A stretch of DNA of 64,000 bases from Kappaphycus alvarezii (GCA_002205965.3 NADL03000710.1:248001-312000); one strand, 5' to 3'. Positions 1-10,883 are shown, counted from the first letter of the stretch. The notes: generated by a model from the letters alone, not told the origin. Program-made: numbers and translations.

Positions 1-1200
1 GTCAAGCCTTGTTAAAAGCACAGTAGGGTTTTGAAAGTTTACCTATGAACTAGCCAACTTTCACCTCTTGTGTCGACAATTTGGATAACAATTTCAGCAG
101 CCTTGAATCACAATGCAAACTACCTGTGACCTATGGATAAGTCAACTTTTACGTTTGAAGTTGAATCTTGGTGTAACAAGTCTATCAACTTTGAATCACT
201 CTGCAGTCAGGCTGATGAACCCCTTTATGTAAACATAGTGCAACTGTACTACAGTCACTTTGATTACTTGGATGCTACGACTACTTTGTTACCTAGCATC
301 ACCCTGTGTTGAGTCATGGCGAAAAAGCGCCCATTCCAGACAGGTGGAACAGTATCGTTCCGAATACCTCCTGGGTAGCACCAAGTGATTTTACTGTTAG
401 AACTACTTTTATTCATCCATAGCGTTATTGCTTTGGAAGCTCCTTGCATTACTAATGGTCTTTATTCTGGTCTGAGTAGAAGATGACAGTACATGACATT
501 TTTTTGAAACCAAAAACACGACCAGACACCGGTTGTAAAGACACCCCCCACAGACACCGCGAGGCCGACACTTTCATTTGGGTAGGCTATGTGATACCCA
601 ACTGGTACATGAATACGTATCAGTCCATTTTGGGGTTGACATTGGCAACAATTCTGCCGCTACCCACTGCGATAATCCTCTTTAGGATACAAAACAGGGT
701 AGTGTACCTTAGAGCGAGGTTCAGCGTGTCGTTCGGTGCAGAATACTAAGGTTGACAAGTCAAGAGAGAAAACAGAAAAGGGATGCGGCTGTGTCAGGAC
801 GGAGGAAATGAATAGGTGACGGAGAACAGTACTGAATTGATGGGTTGAAGTCGATCAAACCCAATGCACAGTAATTTACATGCACGATAGCCTGGGTGCC
901 AATGACTGTTGCACCCAAGTCATACATGGTGACTACGCTCTGTTAACTGTATTGTCGATCCTGCCACAAGGTTTGATTGCAAATTCATAGGACATAACCT
1001 TTTCACCACTTACCGTTTAAGTGTAATCCTTTAGGCGGCTACACGTTAGAAGTCTAATAAATATTTCCCGCCCACTTTCGTGCCTTAGTACTCGTAAACA
1101 CTTTACCACCACTCACCACACCACTAGCAGTAAACCAGCCACAACATCAAGGCCCTTGGAGAGAATGGGGCACGGGCGATTATGACGTAACCGTTATCCA
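1..1200. other. Unassigned intergenic stretch
   Basis: No repeat family, RNA gene or convincing gene is seen here. One ATG-initiated open frame of 88 codons lies at 483-749 on the plus strand. It has one hydrophobic stretch that could be a membrane helix, but no family resemblance and no supporting promoter or splice signals, so it is not called as a gene. Confidence 0.5.
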
Positions 1201-1204
1201 TCCG

Positions 1205-1530
1205 TTGACCCCCGCCTGCCTTCCCTCACTAGCGCGATGCCCACTCAAGCCCCTTACTCATGCTCGCCTTGGCAAGGACACTCGCTTTGCCGAGTTGATA
1301 CGTTCCAAGGGTCCTGGGCATCGCTTCATTGCCCTTCCACTCTCCACGTTAGGGGGCTGGTACCCTACCGCTCGGGGCTTCGCCAATCGGCTTGCGACTG
1401 GCATTGCCACGCGGGGATCCGTTCCGATTGCTGATGCGCAGCGAAACTTTTTTCGCCCGTCAGGCGGCGAGACTCGTCCGAATAACGCCAGTTGTTTGTT
1501 GGAAGGAGTCTTGAGTGACACTTAGGCCAC
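1205..1530 (+). mobile_element. LINE family A-like fragment, C-terminal endonuclease tail
   Basis: The plus-strand translation contains a segment reading LPLSTLGGWYP followed by a helical ATGIATR stretch. This is the same layout as the C-terminus of LINE-A copies elsewhere in the window (PVPISTLGGWHPDA, then VARNVAVRA). That region follows the restriction-like endonuclease (RLE) of R2/NeSL-type non-LTR retrotransposons. Only the last ~100 residues are present, with no reverse transcriptase, so it is a relic. It is more diverged than the copies at 13.3 and 42.4 kb and may represent a sister subfamily. Confidence 0.6.
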
Positions 1531-1689
1531 AACTTGAAATTGTGTATATTCCAGAGAACCTCCGTTCTTATGGTATGCACAGTAAGTGGTTACCCTACTT
1601 ACAGTAATCCTAGTCTGCGATTGCTCTAGGCAGGAAAATTAAGTACAAACCAATTCAAGTAAACACCTAAAGACCCCATGTAACCACTA

Positions 1690-1860
1690 AGTCCCCAACC
1701 ACTTTGCCAGCCGGGTTGCGACTAGCATTGCCGCACGTACCGCTGTTCTGATCGATGAGGCGCTTAAAACACTGTTCGCCGGTCACGAGGCGAGACTCGT
1801 CCAGCATAGCGCCAGTTGTCTGCTGGAAGGGGTTTTGGGCGAATCTTCATGCCACAGCGA
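1690..1860 (+). mobile_element. Second LINE A-like C-terminal fragment
   Basis: A plus-strand stretch repeats the end of the 1205-1530 fragment. In one frame it reads FASRVATSIAARTA and continues into HSASCLLEGVL, matching NNASCLLEGVL in the first piece and SNAACLLAGL in better-preserved LINE-A copies. The two pieces lie head to tail about 300 bp apart. This suggests either two truncated insertions or a local duplication. No intact ORF. Confidence 0.55.
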
Positions 1861-2064
1861 GTTGGTTCCATAGAGGCTCCGTCTTCCGGTTATATCAGTC
1901 GCTACGCAAAGTAGGCCTCGTCCCTGTATTCCCTAGAGCTCAATCCCATCTACTGTGCCATTGATCCTTGACAATAAAATTCACCACCAAATCCCATAGA
2001 GCCCCATTAACCCCCTTTCCAAACATTTAACTACTGTACAGTACCCTTAATCCTTCACTGTTTA

Positions 2065-2262
2065 TAGCACGCCGCAGCAGCCGTCATGTCCAATGCGGCC
2101 TGTTTGATGGCTGGCCTGAAGGTAGCATTTTAGGGAGCGTAGTTCCTTCCCCATTTCTGTGTCGGTATACCCTTTTTGAGTCGATTGTGGTTGTCTGGAA
2201 AACTTTAGGATAGATTGAATATCTTCCAATAGTAAAAACCCCAAAATTCGCCCCCTTTTCAT
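2065..2262 (+). mobile_element. LINE-A 3' end (last codons plus 3' UTR)
   Basis: This copy links coding sequence and 3' UTR. The frame reads SNAACLMAGLKVAF and stops, equivalent to SNAACLLAGLAAAF-stop in the long copy near 42.36 kb. A ~150-bp tail follows that recurs many times in the window: GGAGCGTAGTTCC, then GAGTCGATTGTGG, then a GGATAGAT.. ATCTTCCAA core and a C-rich end. It therefore identifies the short dispersed repeats elsewhere in the window as 5'-truncated LINE-A 3' tails. Confidence 0.7.
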
Positions 2263-2900
2263 TCATGACTACGGGAGATCTGCCGAGTGAAAGATCTAGG
2301 TTATAAAATGCGAAGACTCTAAGAGTCTCCGATTCACACAAACGGCGACGTACTGGACAAGTAGACAGGTAGGGGAAAGGGTTGGGTGTTTTACTCTTGG
2401 AAGATATATCCGATCTATCCCATCGTTTTCCAGACAACCAAAATCGACTCAAAAAGGGTATAACGACACAGTAATGGGGAAGGAACTACGCTTCTTAAAA
2501 TGCTGCCTTCAGGACAGGTAAGACGAGTGAGGAGCTGGTCGCGCTCGGCTGCAGGAGATGTACCTCTCCTAAGAGAATGGAATTTAGAGACTGCTCCACT
2601 CCGCCTCGAAAGCACGCCCGGTGCAGCCATATATATCCATTACCATGGCGCGGAGGCCAATACTACATTGCTCACAGAGGAACCGGTAGTGAGTGGCCTT
2701 TTCACGTTCTTTACGGGGACGGGAATGAGCGGAACGCGATGAGCGGGCTTCATAACCACCGGAATAGGGACTGGTAATGGAAACGTCGAAATCATGAGGA
2801 CGACTTGCAAATTCGGAGTCATCGATGAAGAGATCAAGAAGCAATTGTTCCTGCGGCAGTTGGGAATGTCCATTGCGTACACGTTCAGCTGCACGGTCAG
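2263..2900 (-). mobile_element. LINE family B fragment (endonuclease region), split by a LINE-A tail
   Basis: Read on the minus strand, the frame from about 2850 gives LDLFIDDSEFASRPHDFDV. It aligns with MDILIDDIEFSSRPCALDV in the larger family-B copy at 14.5-15.8 kb, which marks the catalytic part of its restriction-like endonuclease. The match continues to an LRRG..PAAERDQLLTRLT segment near 2520, then is interrupted by a short insertion (2372-2512). The remainder continues to about 2260. Family B differs clearly from family A in sequence although the domain order agrees. Confidence 0.6.
2364..2520 (-). mobile_element. 5'-truncated LINE-A tail with 8-bp target duplication
   Basis: A 141-bp piece of LINE-A 3' UTR (2372-2512, antisense to the plus strand) is flanked by perfect direct repeats GACAGGTA at 2364-2371 and 2513-2520. 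It sits inside the family-B fragment. The truncated 5' side, complete 3' side and target duplication are what target-primed reverse transcription leaves. Confidence 0.8.
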
Positions 2901-2971
2901 CACGACGTTACTGAGGGACGGTTAAGGAAACAGATGGATCGGATAGATCCGGATCCTCATAGCGTTTCTCA

Positions 2972-3016
2972 ACGTGTAGGGGAAGAGGTTTTGGTGTCTT
3001 ACTCTTGAAAGATATA
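2972..3016 (-). mobile_element. Very short LINE-A 3' tail
   Basis: About 45 bp match the terminal LINE-A UTR in reverse orientation: a G-rich edge, then GTCTTACTCTTGAAAGATAT and TCGATCTA. No clear flanking duplication was found by eye. Confidence 0.55.
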
Positions 3017-3360
3017 TTCGATCTACAGGTGAAGGGTGGTTCAGAACAAAAATCCAGGGTTACGGAAGTTCTGGGCCCATAACCTAATAGAACAGATTCC
3101 TCAGTGAACTGTAGAACCCCGCTTCCGTTGTTCAACTTTACTGTGTAGAACAGGAGGAATAAATACTATTTTCTACAGCCCTCCAACTCTAGATGCCCTG
3201 AAGTGTCCGTTCGTGCTCTCCAACATCACGCTGATTACTACTGCTTAAAATTGAGAGAGAATAAACTGTGCAAGCAGGTTGAGACAGGAATAACCAAGTT
3301 CATTACCTGTCACAACATTTGCACCTCATCTGATTCACCTCGATTCTTTCACTCTCCGAC

Positions 3361-3445
3361 TTAAACTAAAGTTTTCCGGACTATCACAATCGACTCAAAG
3401 GTATGCCGACACAGTAATGGGGGAGGAACATTCTCAGAGTGGACA
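3361..3445 (-). mobile_element. LINE-A 3' UTR scrap
   Basis: An antisense match to the middle of the LINE-A 3' UTR: AACTAAAGTTTTCCGGAC, then CACAATCGACTCAAAGG, then GACACAGTAATGGGGGAGG. The terminal part is missing or diverged. Boundaries are approximate. Confidence 0.55.
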
Positions 3446-3607
3446 TGCACACCGTAATTGCGTGCAGTGGTGCGAAAAACTGTGGCAAGCGTATCCCGCA
3501 GGCGGTCATAGCAACGAAAATTTCCGGCACCAGATCTGCACACCGTAGCGTGATGACCATACATATTGTATCTAAAATTGTATCAGGGATGGGGGGGTCT
3601 TTGATGA

Positions 3608-3678
3608 TTGAGGGGGGAAATTTGGGTTATTTTAATGTATGGAAGATTTGATCGATTTTATCCACGCCGCTAGTGCTT
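3608..3678 (-). mobile_element. LINE-A2 subfamily 3' tail
   Basis: Antisense match to a second type of tail (here A2), whose sense end reads roughly GCGGTGTGGATACAACCGAC, CACATCTTCCAT, ATTAACCC and a C run. Related tails lie near 17.4, 21.4 and 49.0 kb. The copy at 49.0 kb joins the tail to a family-A C-terminus, so A2 is a LINE-A relative. Confidence 0.5.
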
Positions 3679-3679
3679 T

Positions 3680-5420
3680 GTGTGGGATGATTAAGGATGG
3701 ACTTATCAGCGCAAGAGGTGGCTATAATGCAAAAATGTACTGAGAAAGATGGCGTGCAAGGACCTGGCGGGCTTGCATACTTCGCAAGCAGAAAGCGAAT
3801 CGCGCAGTGAAATTGTGGAACTCAGGGAGAGCAGTGACGGCAACGGGAGGCACCGTTGAAAATGGGAACACCAAGACGTAGCTTAACCATTGTCACCCAT
3901 ACAGCCGGGTCGGCTCGAGATCCGAGTGAAGAGAACGGGAGGGCAGTAAAAGGCCATGCAGCGTTGGGATTCCCTGCAGGCTGAAATCGAATGAGGGAAT
4001 ATGATATGTACAGTACCCAAACTTTTCCCATATGATTGCAAGAATAATATTACCATACATGTCAGGCACAGTAGAGATTTCAGGTTGTGGTGGTAAATCT
4101 TTAGGTAAATCTTCAGGTTCGGGGGGGAATTTTTAGATGCGTTCGCATACCCATACCTGCACTATGAAGGATGTGGGCGAAATCATCTTCAGGTACCTTA
4201 GGGATATGATAGTTCGTATGAAAGGGATCTTTATGATTTAGCTATAATATGATAAATATATGTAATTTGCCTACCAAAGCTACGCAAAACGTTAGTAGAG
4301 GCATTGCTGATTGGATGAAGTTTGAATTTAAGATTTTGTGATGGTTTTTACTCACTGGATGTGTGCAATGACAAAGGTGTTTCAAATCCAATTGTATCCA
4401 TTCAAGATATCTTCCGAAATTGAAGCACCCCTCACTTTTCCCCGTTGTATCCATTGGCGCAGACTGGTGCTATCAAAAATCGCCCATCTTGAAAACCGTC
4501 TGTAACAACCTTTGATCAATACTATGCAATCATTGAGTGGTCGCGCCCTCTATTGAACAAGACATAAACGCTTTCGCGGCTGGTTCTCTTTACTCATTTT
4601 ATTTCGGTAGGGGTGATCGACAAACTATGTCACACGTAGGATTACGGTTTAAACGCAAAGCGGAGAAACTCAACTTCGGCATGGAGATTATCCACCCTGC
4701 AAGACTCACCCCCTCGCTTGTGCACTGCAATCACCTGCTCTCTACGTCGATGTGCACACACGAGTGACAACTCCCTCATACCCTTTTGAAACCAGGAGTA
4801 TCATCCAGCTCTGCACCTCCAGTCTACTTGTGCAGCGGTTTGTTTCCAGCACGACACTGAACCCAAAGACTTGACCATAAGATGGGCGGTGGTGTTAAGT
4901 TGGGAATAGTTGGTTTACTGCTAACGATAGTCCTTGAGGTTTAAGTTGTGTACAATGTAAATATAGGATAAGCAGCCACGCCGCACTCTATAATTACAGG
5001 GGAAGAATGCCTCCGACGCTTGTATTTCTCAATTCAAACTCACTCTACATTTGTCACCTTGGGGCTGCCGCTTTGCAGAGATTCTGCGTGACAAGGTATA
5101 CTGCGTATTGAAGCTACCTAACCTATCAAATCGTTTTCGCCTCAATAGTTTCGGTTATAATTGTTTATGTAGAGGTTTGCCTTTGCTCAAGTGGGAAGTG
5201 AGGGGTTTGTTTACGGTGACAAATGTTTTGGCTGTATCCCAATTAAATTTTCATATCTGAGTGTTACATTGGATGCATTTACTGTGCTCATGTACGTGTA
5301 CTTTGCTCAAGTGCTTCCACGCGACAGATAAGGAACTGACTTCAAGGGTTTTTGCAAAAGGACTCCTTTCGTCAGTTGAAACTTGAAACAGCGATTGCTT
5401 AACACTTCAAACAAAGAGGC
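3680..5420. other. Unassigned stretch
   Basis: Only short open frames without recognisable domains are present (for example 76 codons at 4537-4767). No RNA genes or clear repeats were seen. A G-rich patch near 4118-4135 resembles the C-run end of LINE tails but is too short to assign. Confidence 0.4.
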
Positions 5421-5424
5421 AAAT

Positions 5425-5480
5425 CTTTATGGGTTGTACAATGTTGCACAGAAGCGTGCGGAGGGTATTCATAAAGTTTT
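5425..5480 (-). mobile_element. LINE family C scrap
   Basis: About 50 bp (AATCTTTATGGGTTGTACAA through GTGCGGAGGGTATTCATAAA) match the segment at the edge of the family-C copies at 11.03, 12.25, 12.46 and 61.95 kb. The piece is too short to show a coding part. Sense is taken from the longer copies. Confidence 0.5.
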
Positions 5481-5899
5481 TATTTTCAGGAGGAGCCTGT
5501 GCATGCAACCTATATATTGTATCACCAATGAGAAAACAGCTCCCAAGGCAACCTTCGTAGGCACAAATTGTCCCGGCGACTTTTCGGAGGAATCCACTTT
5601 CAATATCACTATCAGCCCCTCTGCGTCAATGCAACTCGGCCACTGCGAATAGAGGGCGTATAGAGAAATGGAATCTGTAAACAGGCAAAACTACGCCAGC
5701 CAATAGACCGAAAACCCTGCAGTGCATGATCAAGCTTACACGGTGACAAATCGACATAGATAGATTGGAGCACCCTTCATCGAATTGCGATATTTGTGGA
5801 GGCCTCCTATGGTGGCCTGGCGATCTGCTAAATAGTCCCACACCATAGAAGGTAAAGTTAACAAAAAAGGTTTAAAAAGTTCTCTCAGAGACGTTGCAA

Positions 5900-5995
5900 A
5901 ATGGATAACGGGGGAAAATTGGGGTGTTTTAATGATTGAAAAATGGGTTAGCCTCTGTTCCAAAGCGCATCAAATAATTGGTACAAGTGGTCAGC
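5900..5995. repeat. LINE-like tail plus a 50-bp repeat shared with 40.9 kb
   Basis: GGGGAAAATTGGGGTGTTTTAATGATTGAAAAA looks like an antisense LINE tail. It is followed by GGTTAGCCTCTGTTCC and CATCAAATAATTGGTACAAG, which recur at 40896-40945 immediately before the LTR remnant there. What the 50-bp unit belongs to is unknown. Confidence 0.4.
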
Positions 5996-6324
5996 ATGGG
6001 CGAAATGGATAAGTACTTGGCGCCTGACTACTGGCATCATCTCCAACCTCTAAACATAAACAGCAAATAGAAAAGGCAATGCGTGAACTGGCCCTTTGCT
6101 CGCTTGGTTTGATTCGAACCCTGAGATATTCCGAATTGTATCGCAGCTGCAACATATCGTTATCAGCCGGGAGCCAACCACCGGATGTAAATCGTCTTAG
6201 CGAGCTGATCCCGGGGTAACACGCGACCCGTTAGGGTTGTGTCCATCATTCTTCCAACATACCTTGATTTGCAGCCCGCCTACCGACCGGCCATCAACCA
6301 CATACCACCTCCCGCACCATTTCC

Positions 6325-6333
6325 TATAAAAAA
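6325..6333 (+). promoter_or_regulatory. TATA box of the Cys-rich repeat gene
   Basis: CCTATAAAAAAG sits about 130 bp upstream of the candidate ATG at 6461. Between them is a C/T- and A-rich leader (CACCACACGATACCATCC and similar) such as eukaryotic transcripts carry. If transcription starts ~30 bp downstream, the 5' leader would be about 100 nt. This is inference from spacing only. Confidence 0.45.
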
Positions 6334-6460
6334 GTCCAACGGCTCGATCCGTCCAGCCAACCACCGCGCAATCTATCTTGTATCGGCCTCGTGCGCTCCG
6401 GCTCTCAGCATCTTGCACCACACGATACCATCCTATAGTCCACCATCTACCTCCCCCGTC

Positions 6461-8798
6461 ATGCACGCCGGGCCTTCACCGCCGGCTTGGCCGCCGTTCT
6501 TGCCCTGGTCCTCGCCCAGGAATGTCCGCCCGGGAGTTTTATCGACGCCACTGGGGTTTGCAACCAATGCCCCACGGGCCAGTATAACCCGGTTCGCAAC
6601 GCACGCAATTGCCGCCGCTGTCCGCCCGGAACCTTCAGTCCAAGGCGAGGAGCTGTGAATCTGTCCACATGCAGCGATTGTGGACGAGGGACCTTCAGCT
6701 TGCAGGGCGCGGCACGTTGTTCCCCATGCCCCGTCGGTCAGTTTCAGGATAATCCAGGCTCCAGTCGTTGCAAAGTGTGCAGGGCGGGGACTTTTAACTC
6801 TATGACCATGGCGCAGAGTATTGATGCGTGCGAACTGTGTCCCGTGGGCACGTTCAGTAATGAGGGGGATCGGAATTGTACCAGATGTCCGAGCGGAACC
6901 TTTTCGGATCGACAGGGAATGCAATCTTGTAGGAACTGCCCGGGTGGTACGTTTGGCCCAAGGGAGGGTTTGACGTCCGTGTCTATGTGCTTGCCCTGTC
7001 AGCCCGGAACATTTGGGTCTAGTAATCGTCAGACTTGTACAATGTGTCCACCTGGGCAGTATCAACCAAGCTCAGGAAGTCGTTTTTGCATACGATGCCC
7101 GGCCGGAACATTCGTCGGAACGCCGGGCTCGGACAGCGTGACCGATTGCAATCCTTGTCCAGCTGGAAGCTTCAGTGGGTCTGGGGCAAGAGAGTGTACA
7201 CCTTGTCGGAGAGGCCAATTCCAAAACGAAATGGGTGCCAATGGATGCAGGTCTTGTCCTGAGGGGACTTTCAATGACATGGAAGGGTCGACCTCGATCA
7301 TGGCGTGTCAGCAGTGCCCGCTTGGCAGAATTAGTGGCCTCGGGGCAATGCGGTGCAACTTCTGCCAGCCGGGAACCTTCCAAGATACTATGGGTGCTCG
7401 CAATTGCAAAATGTGTCCACGTGGTACGTTCAATAACCGAGTAGGTTCCACGTCATTGGACGATTGCGAACCTTGTCCACTTGGGACATTTGCCAATTCG
7501 CTGGGGACCAGAGCTTGCGCCTCATGCTCCGAGGGGCGCTTTCAGGACGAACTAGGTTCTATCAACTGCAAGTTGTGCCCAGACGGAACTGCTAGCGCGC
7601 TTGCTGGGCTGACGAGTGCAGACGCCTGCGAGGTATGTCCGCGTGGTACATTTAGTAGGAGAGGTGCAAGAACATGCACAGTCTGCCCCATTGGTACATT
7701 CCAGGATTTAATTGGAGCCTCTGAGTGCAAGGACTGTCCTGGAGGTACAGCAAGCAACCTTGCAGGACGTACCTCTCCAAGCGACTGTCAGAATTGTCCT
7801 CGAGGAACTTTCAGCTCTAGTGGAAGGGCATTCTGCACCGACTGTCCAGCGGGAACATTCACAGATCGCGTGCGGTCACGAACCTGTAGTCCTTGTCCAT
7901 CAGGTACCTTCAACAACAACGTTCGGGTCACCAATGCCTCCGGATGCGTGCTTTGTCCTCGTGGAACGTTCAGTGGCCCGCAAGCTCGGTCCTGCGAAGT
8001 ATGTCGCGAAGGTCTCTACCAGGACCGGGAAGGATCTATCGGTTGCCAGCGATGCCCTCTGGGAACCTTCAGCAATTTGCGGGGATAACAAGTATTGAAC
8101 AGTGCAGATCATGTCCTGCAGGGACATTCAGTCAGAGAGGTGCGCGTGTGTGCAATGCTTGCCCATCTGGAACGTTCCAGAGTCGTACTGGGGCTTCAAC
8201 TTGTCGTTCCTGTCCACCTGGGACTTTCAGTTTTCGTCAAGGCTTGACGAGTTTGGCAATGTGCGAGCTGTGTCCAAGAGGGACAACGAGCCGAGCCGGG
8301 AGCAACCAGTGTCGCGAGTGCTTTGCTGGGACCTTCTCTGATATCATGGGAGCACGCAATTGTCAGAGTTGTCCAGCCGGCACGGCGAACGAGGACCAGG
8401 GATCGACAAGTAGCAGCGCATGTATCTCTTGCCCGCGGGGTACATTTTCTGGAATGGGGTCATCAAGGTGCACGCAGTGCTTTTCAGGGGAGTTTCAGGA
8501 TGGCGAGGGGGCAGCTTCATGCAAGCAATGCCCGCGCGGTACATTTAATACGATGAGAGGTGCCATGAACATATCAGCTTGCAATCCCTGCCCGAGGGGG
8601 CGGTTTAATACATTCATGGGTTCTAGTTTCTGTTCGACTTGTAGTCGAGGGACTTTCCAGGATGGGCTTGGATCTCAGAGCTGTAAGAGCTGCCCAGCTG
8701 GGACTTTTTCTGATGAGTTTGGAGCAACAAGCAGGAATGCATGCAGACCGTGTCCGCCCGGCACGAATAGTCCAATCGGTTCTTCACGGTGCACATGA
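6461..8798 (+). CDS. Secreted Cys-rich protein of tandem GTF repeats (ephrin-receptor-like / GCC2-GCC3 type), frames disturbed
   Basis: The frame open from ~6440 reads a hydrophobic leader ending ALVLAQ, a plausible signal peptide, then ECPPGSF and an unbroken series of Cys-rich units to 8088. The series continues in another frame to TGA at 8796-8798. The supra-repeat is ~50 residues: CPxGTFxxxxGxxxxxxC, then xxCPxGTFSxxGxxxC, then xxCPxGxFQDxxGxxxC. About 14 supra-repeats can be counted (linkers DACELC, SMCLPC, TDCNPC, MACQQC and others), giving roughly 770 residues. Such repeats resemble the ephrin-receptor-like Cys-rich (GCC2/GCC3) family, usually extracellular. No membrane helix or kinase follows the last repeat. 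Two oddities: the repeat frame shifts by one base inside the GGGG run at 8081-8084, and the only nearby ATG (6461) is one base out of frame with the leader. Each could be a sequencing error, an unseen intron, or real decay into a pseudogene. Confidence 0.75.
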
Positions 8799-9185
8799 AG
8801 GAGGGGCACCCTTGATCGAGTAGAACTAGTAGAACTAAGGCTTCGATGGGCTGGCAAAAAGGCAGTCTCTGAGTTAGAATAGAGCTGCGTGGTTTCAACA
8901 GCGGAAATCAGTTTCGGAGGTAAGTAGAGTTTTTCCAAACAGATTTTAGTTGGAGCATTTCCTTCAAACACGTCTAGTATGACTGAGAATCCACCTACTT
9001 TCAGCCACGCGAAGTCTCGGAGTCAACACACCCCGTTGTTCACGTCTAAACAGTCGAGTATTCACTTAAACTTTAGTCCCAAGTATGGCAATTGGGAGGA
9101 ACACGGCGGTTTCATGTTATGCTCGCTGATGCCTTGTCAACCTTTGCGGTAATATGGCAGTTTAATCGTAGTAGAATATTGGTAA
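8799..9185. other. Region downstream of the Cys-rich gene
   Basis: No gene or repeat recognised. Antisense open frames overlapping the end of the Cys-rich gene are products of its repetitive codons. Confidence 0.4.
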
Positions 9186-9189
9186 TGTT

Positions 9190-9515
9190 GATGATTAGAT
9201 CCCATTACATAGTTCTGACTTTCAACCCATTGAACAGTCTCAATGCAGGGAGTGCGGAAAAGCGGCGGAAATACCAATATTTTCTTGCGAAATTACCGGA
9301 AAGAAGCAGGCTAGTTCCTGTCCTAATCTCTACCTTTAGCGGATGGCATCCAGAGGCGTTTCCAGTGACCAAGAAGTTTGCAAGAACCGTCACCAGCTGC
9401 TCAATGGAACTGTTTTCGAAGATTCAAGGCATTCTTCTACAGCGACAGTTGTCGTTGGCAATAACTTCTAACGCTGCTTGTCCGCTGGCTGGACTCCTGT
9501 CTACCTTCTCGTAGA
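9190..9515 (+). mobile_element. LINE-A fragment, C-terminal tail
   Basis: The plus-strand translation reads FNPLNSLNAGSAEKRRKYQY, then LVPVLISTFSGWHPEAF, a helical stretch, and SNAACPLAGLLSTF. It aligns along its whole length with the family-A C-terminus at 13.77-14.02 kb (FNPMSSLNAARNAKQRRYQS, then LVPVPISTLGGWHPDA). It begins just after the endonuclease core and ends at a TAG, so it is a 5'-truncated relic with an open frame of about 100 residues. Confidence 0.75.
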
Positions 9516-9562
9516 CTGCTGCCAGTGCTAGCATTCGACAGTAATGATTTGCACATGTGTAA

Positions 9563-9678
9563 ATGGGGGGTTAATTTACTGTGGTAGATATGTGGGTTGG
9601 TATCCAGTAAATTTGTACCGGAGCGTAGATATCGTATCATTGTCAAGCCAATTGTGAAACCGTACAATGCGTCGAAAG
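9563..9678. repeat. 115-bp dispersed repeat, second copy at 61.74 kb
   Basis: The segment from GGGGTTAATTTACTGTGGTA to AAACCGTACAATGCGTCGAA recurs at 61741-61858 with few differences. Its G-rich start and TTAATTTACTG edge resemble antisense LINE tails, so it may be another LINE 3' end. No coding content. Confidence 0.55.
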
Positions 9679-9804
9679 CTGTGGATGGCACTCCAATCTA
9701 CCAGAAGGTGGAAGGGAGGCCATTGCTTCGAACATTGCTACATGTATTTACAATGACATGCATATTTACAATTCTAAAAGGGTTCCAGCGGATCCATACA
9801 TCGG

Positions 9805-10165
9805 TACTAAAATAGGGTCACTTGAGGGTCTACGGCGAGCACTACGGTCCCTCGCGCTCTACGGCCCGTCTTATGGTCTGTTTATAAACCCCCATAAGAC
9901 CCGAATCTCCTGGCCGCACACTTAGCCAGTTGGCAGCGCTGCTTTCCTGGCCGAATTTCCGCTTGCAAAATGCGCCGGCGACGGTTTCGAGCTCCTCGGG
10001 GCCCCGTTCGGTAACACTGCCTTCACGAAGACATTCATACGCAGCAAGGTAGAGGGGTGCGAAGGCACCCTGGCGTTGCTAGAAGGTGTACAAGACCCCA
10101 GGGCCCGCTTCCACATGCATCACCTGTGTGCATCCGCATGCCAGGTGCTTCACGCGTTTCGGCTT
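9805..10165 (+). mobile_element. LINE fragment, region between reverse transcriptase core and endonuclease
   Basis: The plus-strand frame reads GSLEGLRRALRSLALYGPSY, then PHKTRISWP, then FELLGAPFG, and ends HMHHLCASACQVLHAFRLA. It matches the layout just downstream of the RT catalytic motif in the long LINE-A copy (LSPLKCAIWWP, RVGSEEF, HVAFQLLRSCFG near 45.1-45.4 kb). It is more GC-rich than its surroundings. The match stops abruptly at ~10165, where the palindrome-bearing element begins. Confidence 0.55.
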
Positions 10166-10816
10166 GCTGAGCCTGCAAAATAATTGGGATAGGTAGATCC
10201 AGATAATAATAAATAGTTCCAACTTGAATAAATAAATAAATACCACAATTGGACTTAGAATGAATAATGAATCGAAAACCAAATTTAATGATAGGTGATC
10301 GAGGGGAATATTTCAATGGCCCGAGGATGTAAAACATATTTCTAACAACCTAGACTACTTATACTCTACACCAGGTTGAACTTGCTACAAAAATCAGGTG
10401 AGTCGTTCAATAATTTTAGTAGACATAATTCAGGCTCAGCAATAAATATTGCAGTCTTTTCAAGGTAAGCAATCATCCAGATAATAATTTGTTGGCAGCA
10501 TACATACACTAACTATAGCCTGTATAACATAAAACCCCAACTGTTGGAGTTGGGTTTTTATCTGTTGGAGTTGGGTTTTTATATTATACAGGCTATAATT
10601 ATTGCATTTATGCTACCAACAAATTATTATCTGGATGATTGCTTACCTGGAAAATACTGCAACATTTATTGCTGAGCCTGAATTATGTCTACTAAAATTA
10701 TTGAACGACTCACCTGATTTTTGTAGCAAGTTCAACCTGGTGTAGAGTATAAGTAGTCTAGGTTGTTAGAAATATGTTTTACATCCTCGGGCCATTGAAA
10801 TATTCCCCTCGATCAC
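10165..10816. mobile_element. Palindrome-bearing element of unknown class (element E, copy 1)
   Basis: The sequence from ~10165 (TGCAAAATAATTGGGATAGG..) to ~10530 is homologous to 17945-18285. In this copy the part from 10295 is followed by its own reverse complement. The arms are 10295-10542 and 10569-10816 (~248 bp each, a few mismatches), around a 26-bp centre with a partly duplicated TGTTGGAGTTGGGTTTTTA unit. No coding capacity. It could be a foldback transposon, or a terminal repeat joined head to head. The sequence shows no target duplication that would decide. Confidence 0.65.
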
Positions 10817-10883
10817 AAAGATGACAGAACGCTGACATTCAATGCCTACAGCTTGGTTATGCTCTCCATTACCATATTGCAAA

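Noticed and set aside
483-749. 88-codon open frame with one hydrophobic segment
   Set aside because: No family resemblance, promoter or repeat conservation. Its length is within chance.
2100-2262. Dispersed ~150-bp repeat first taken for a SINE or MITE
   Set aside because: The copy here joins the repeat to LINE-A terminal codons and stop, so the short copies are 5'-truncated LINE-A tails. No terminal inverted repeats.
6098-6120. Minus-strand GGTTCGAATC, a tRNA B-box-like motif
   Set aside because: The flanking bases do not form a T stem, and no acceptor or anticodon stem can be drawn around it. Treated as chance.
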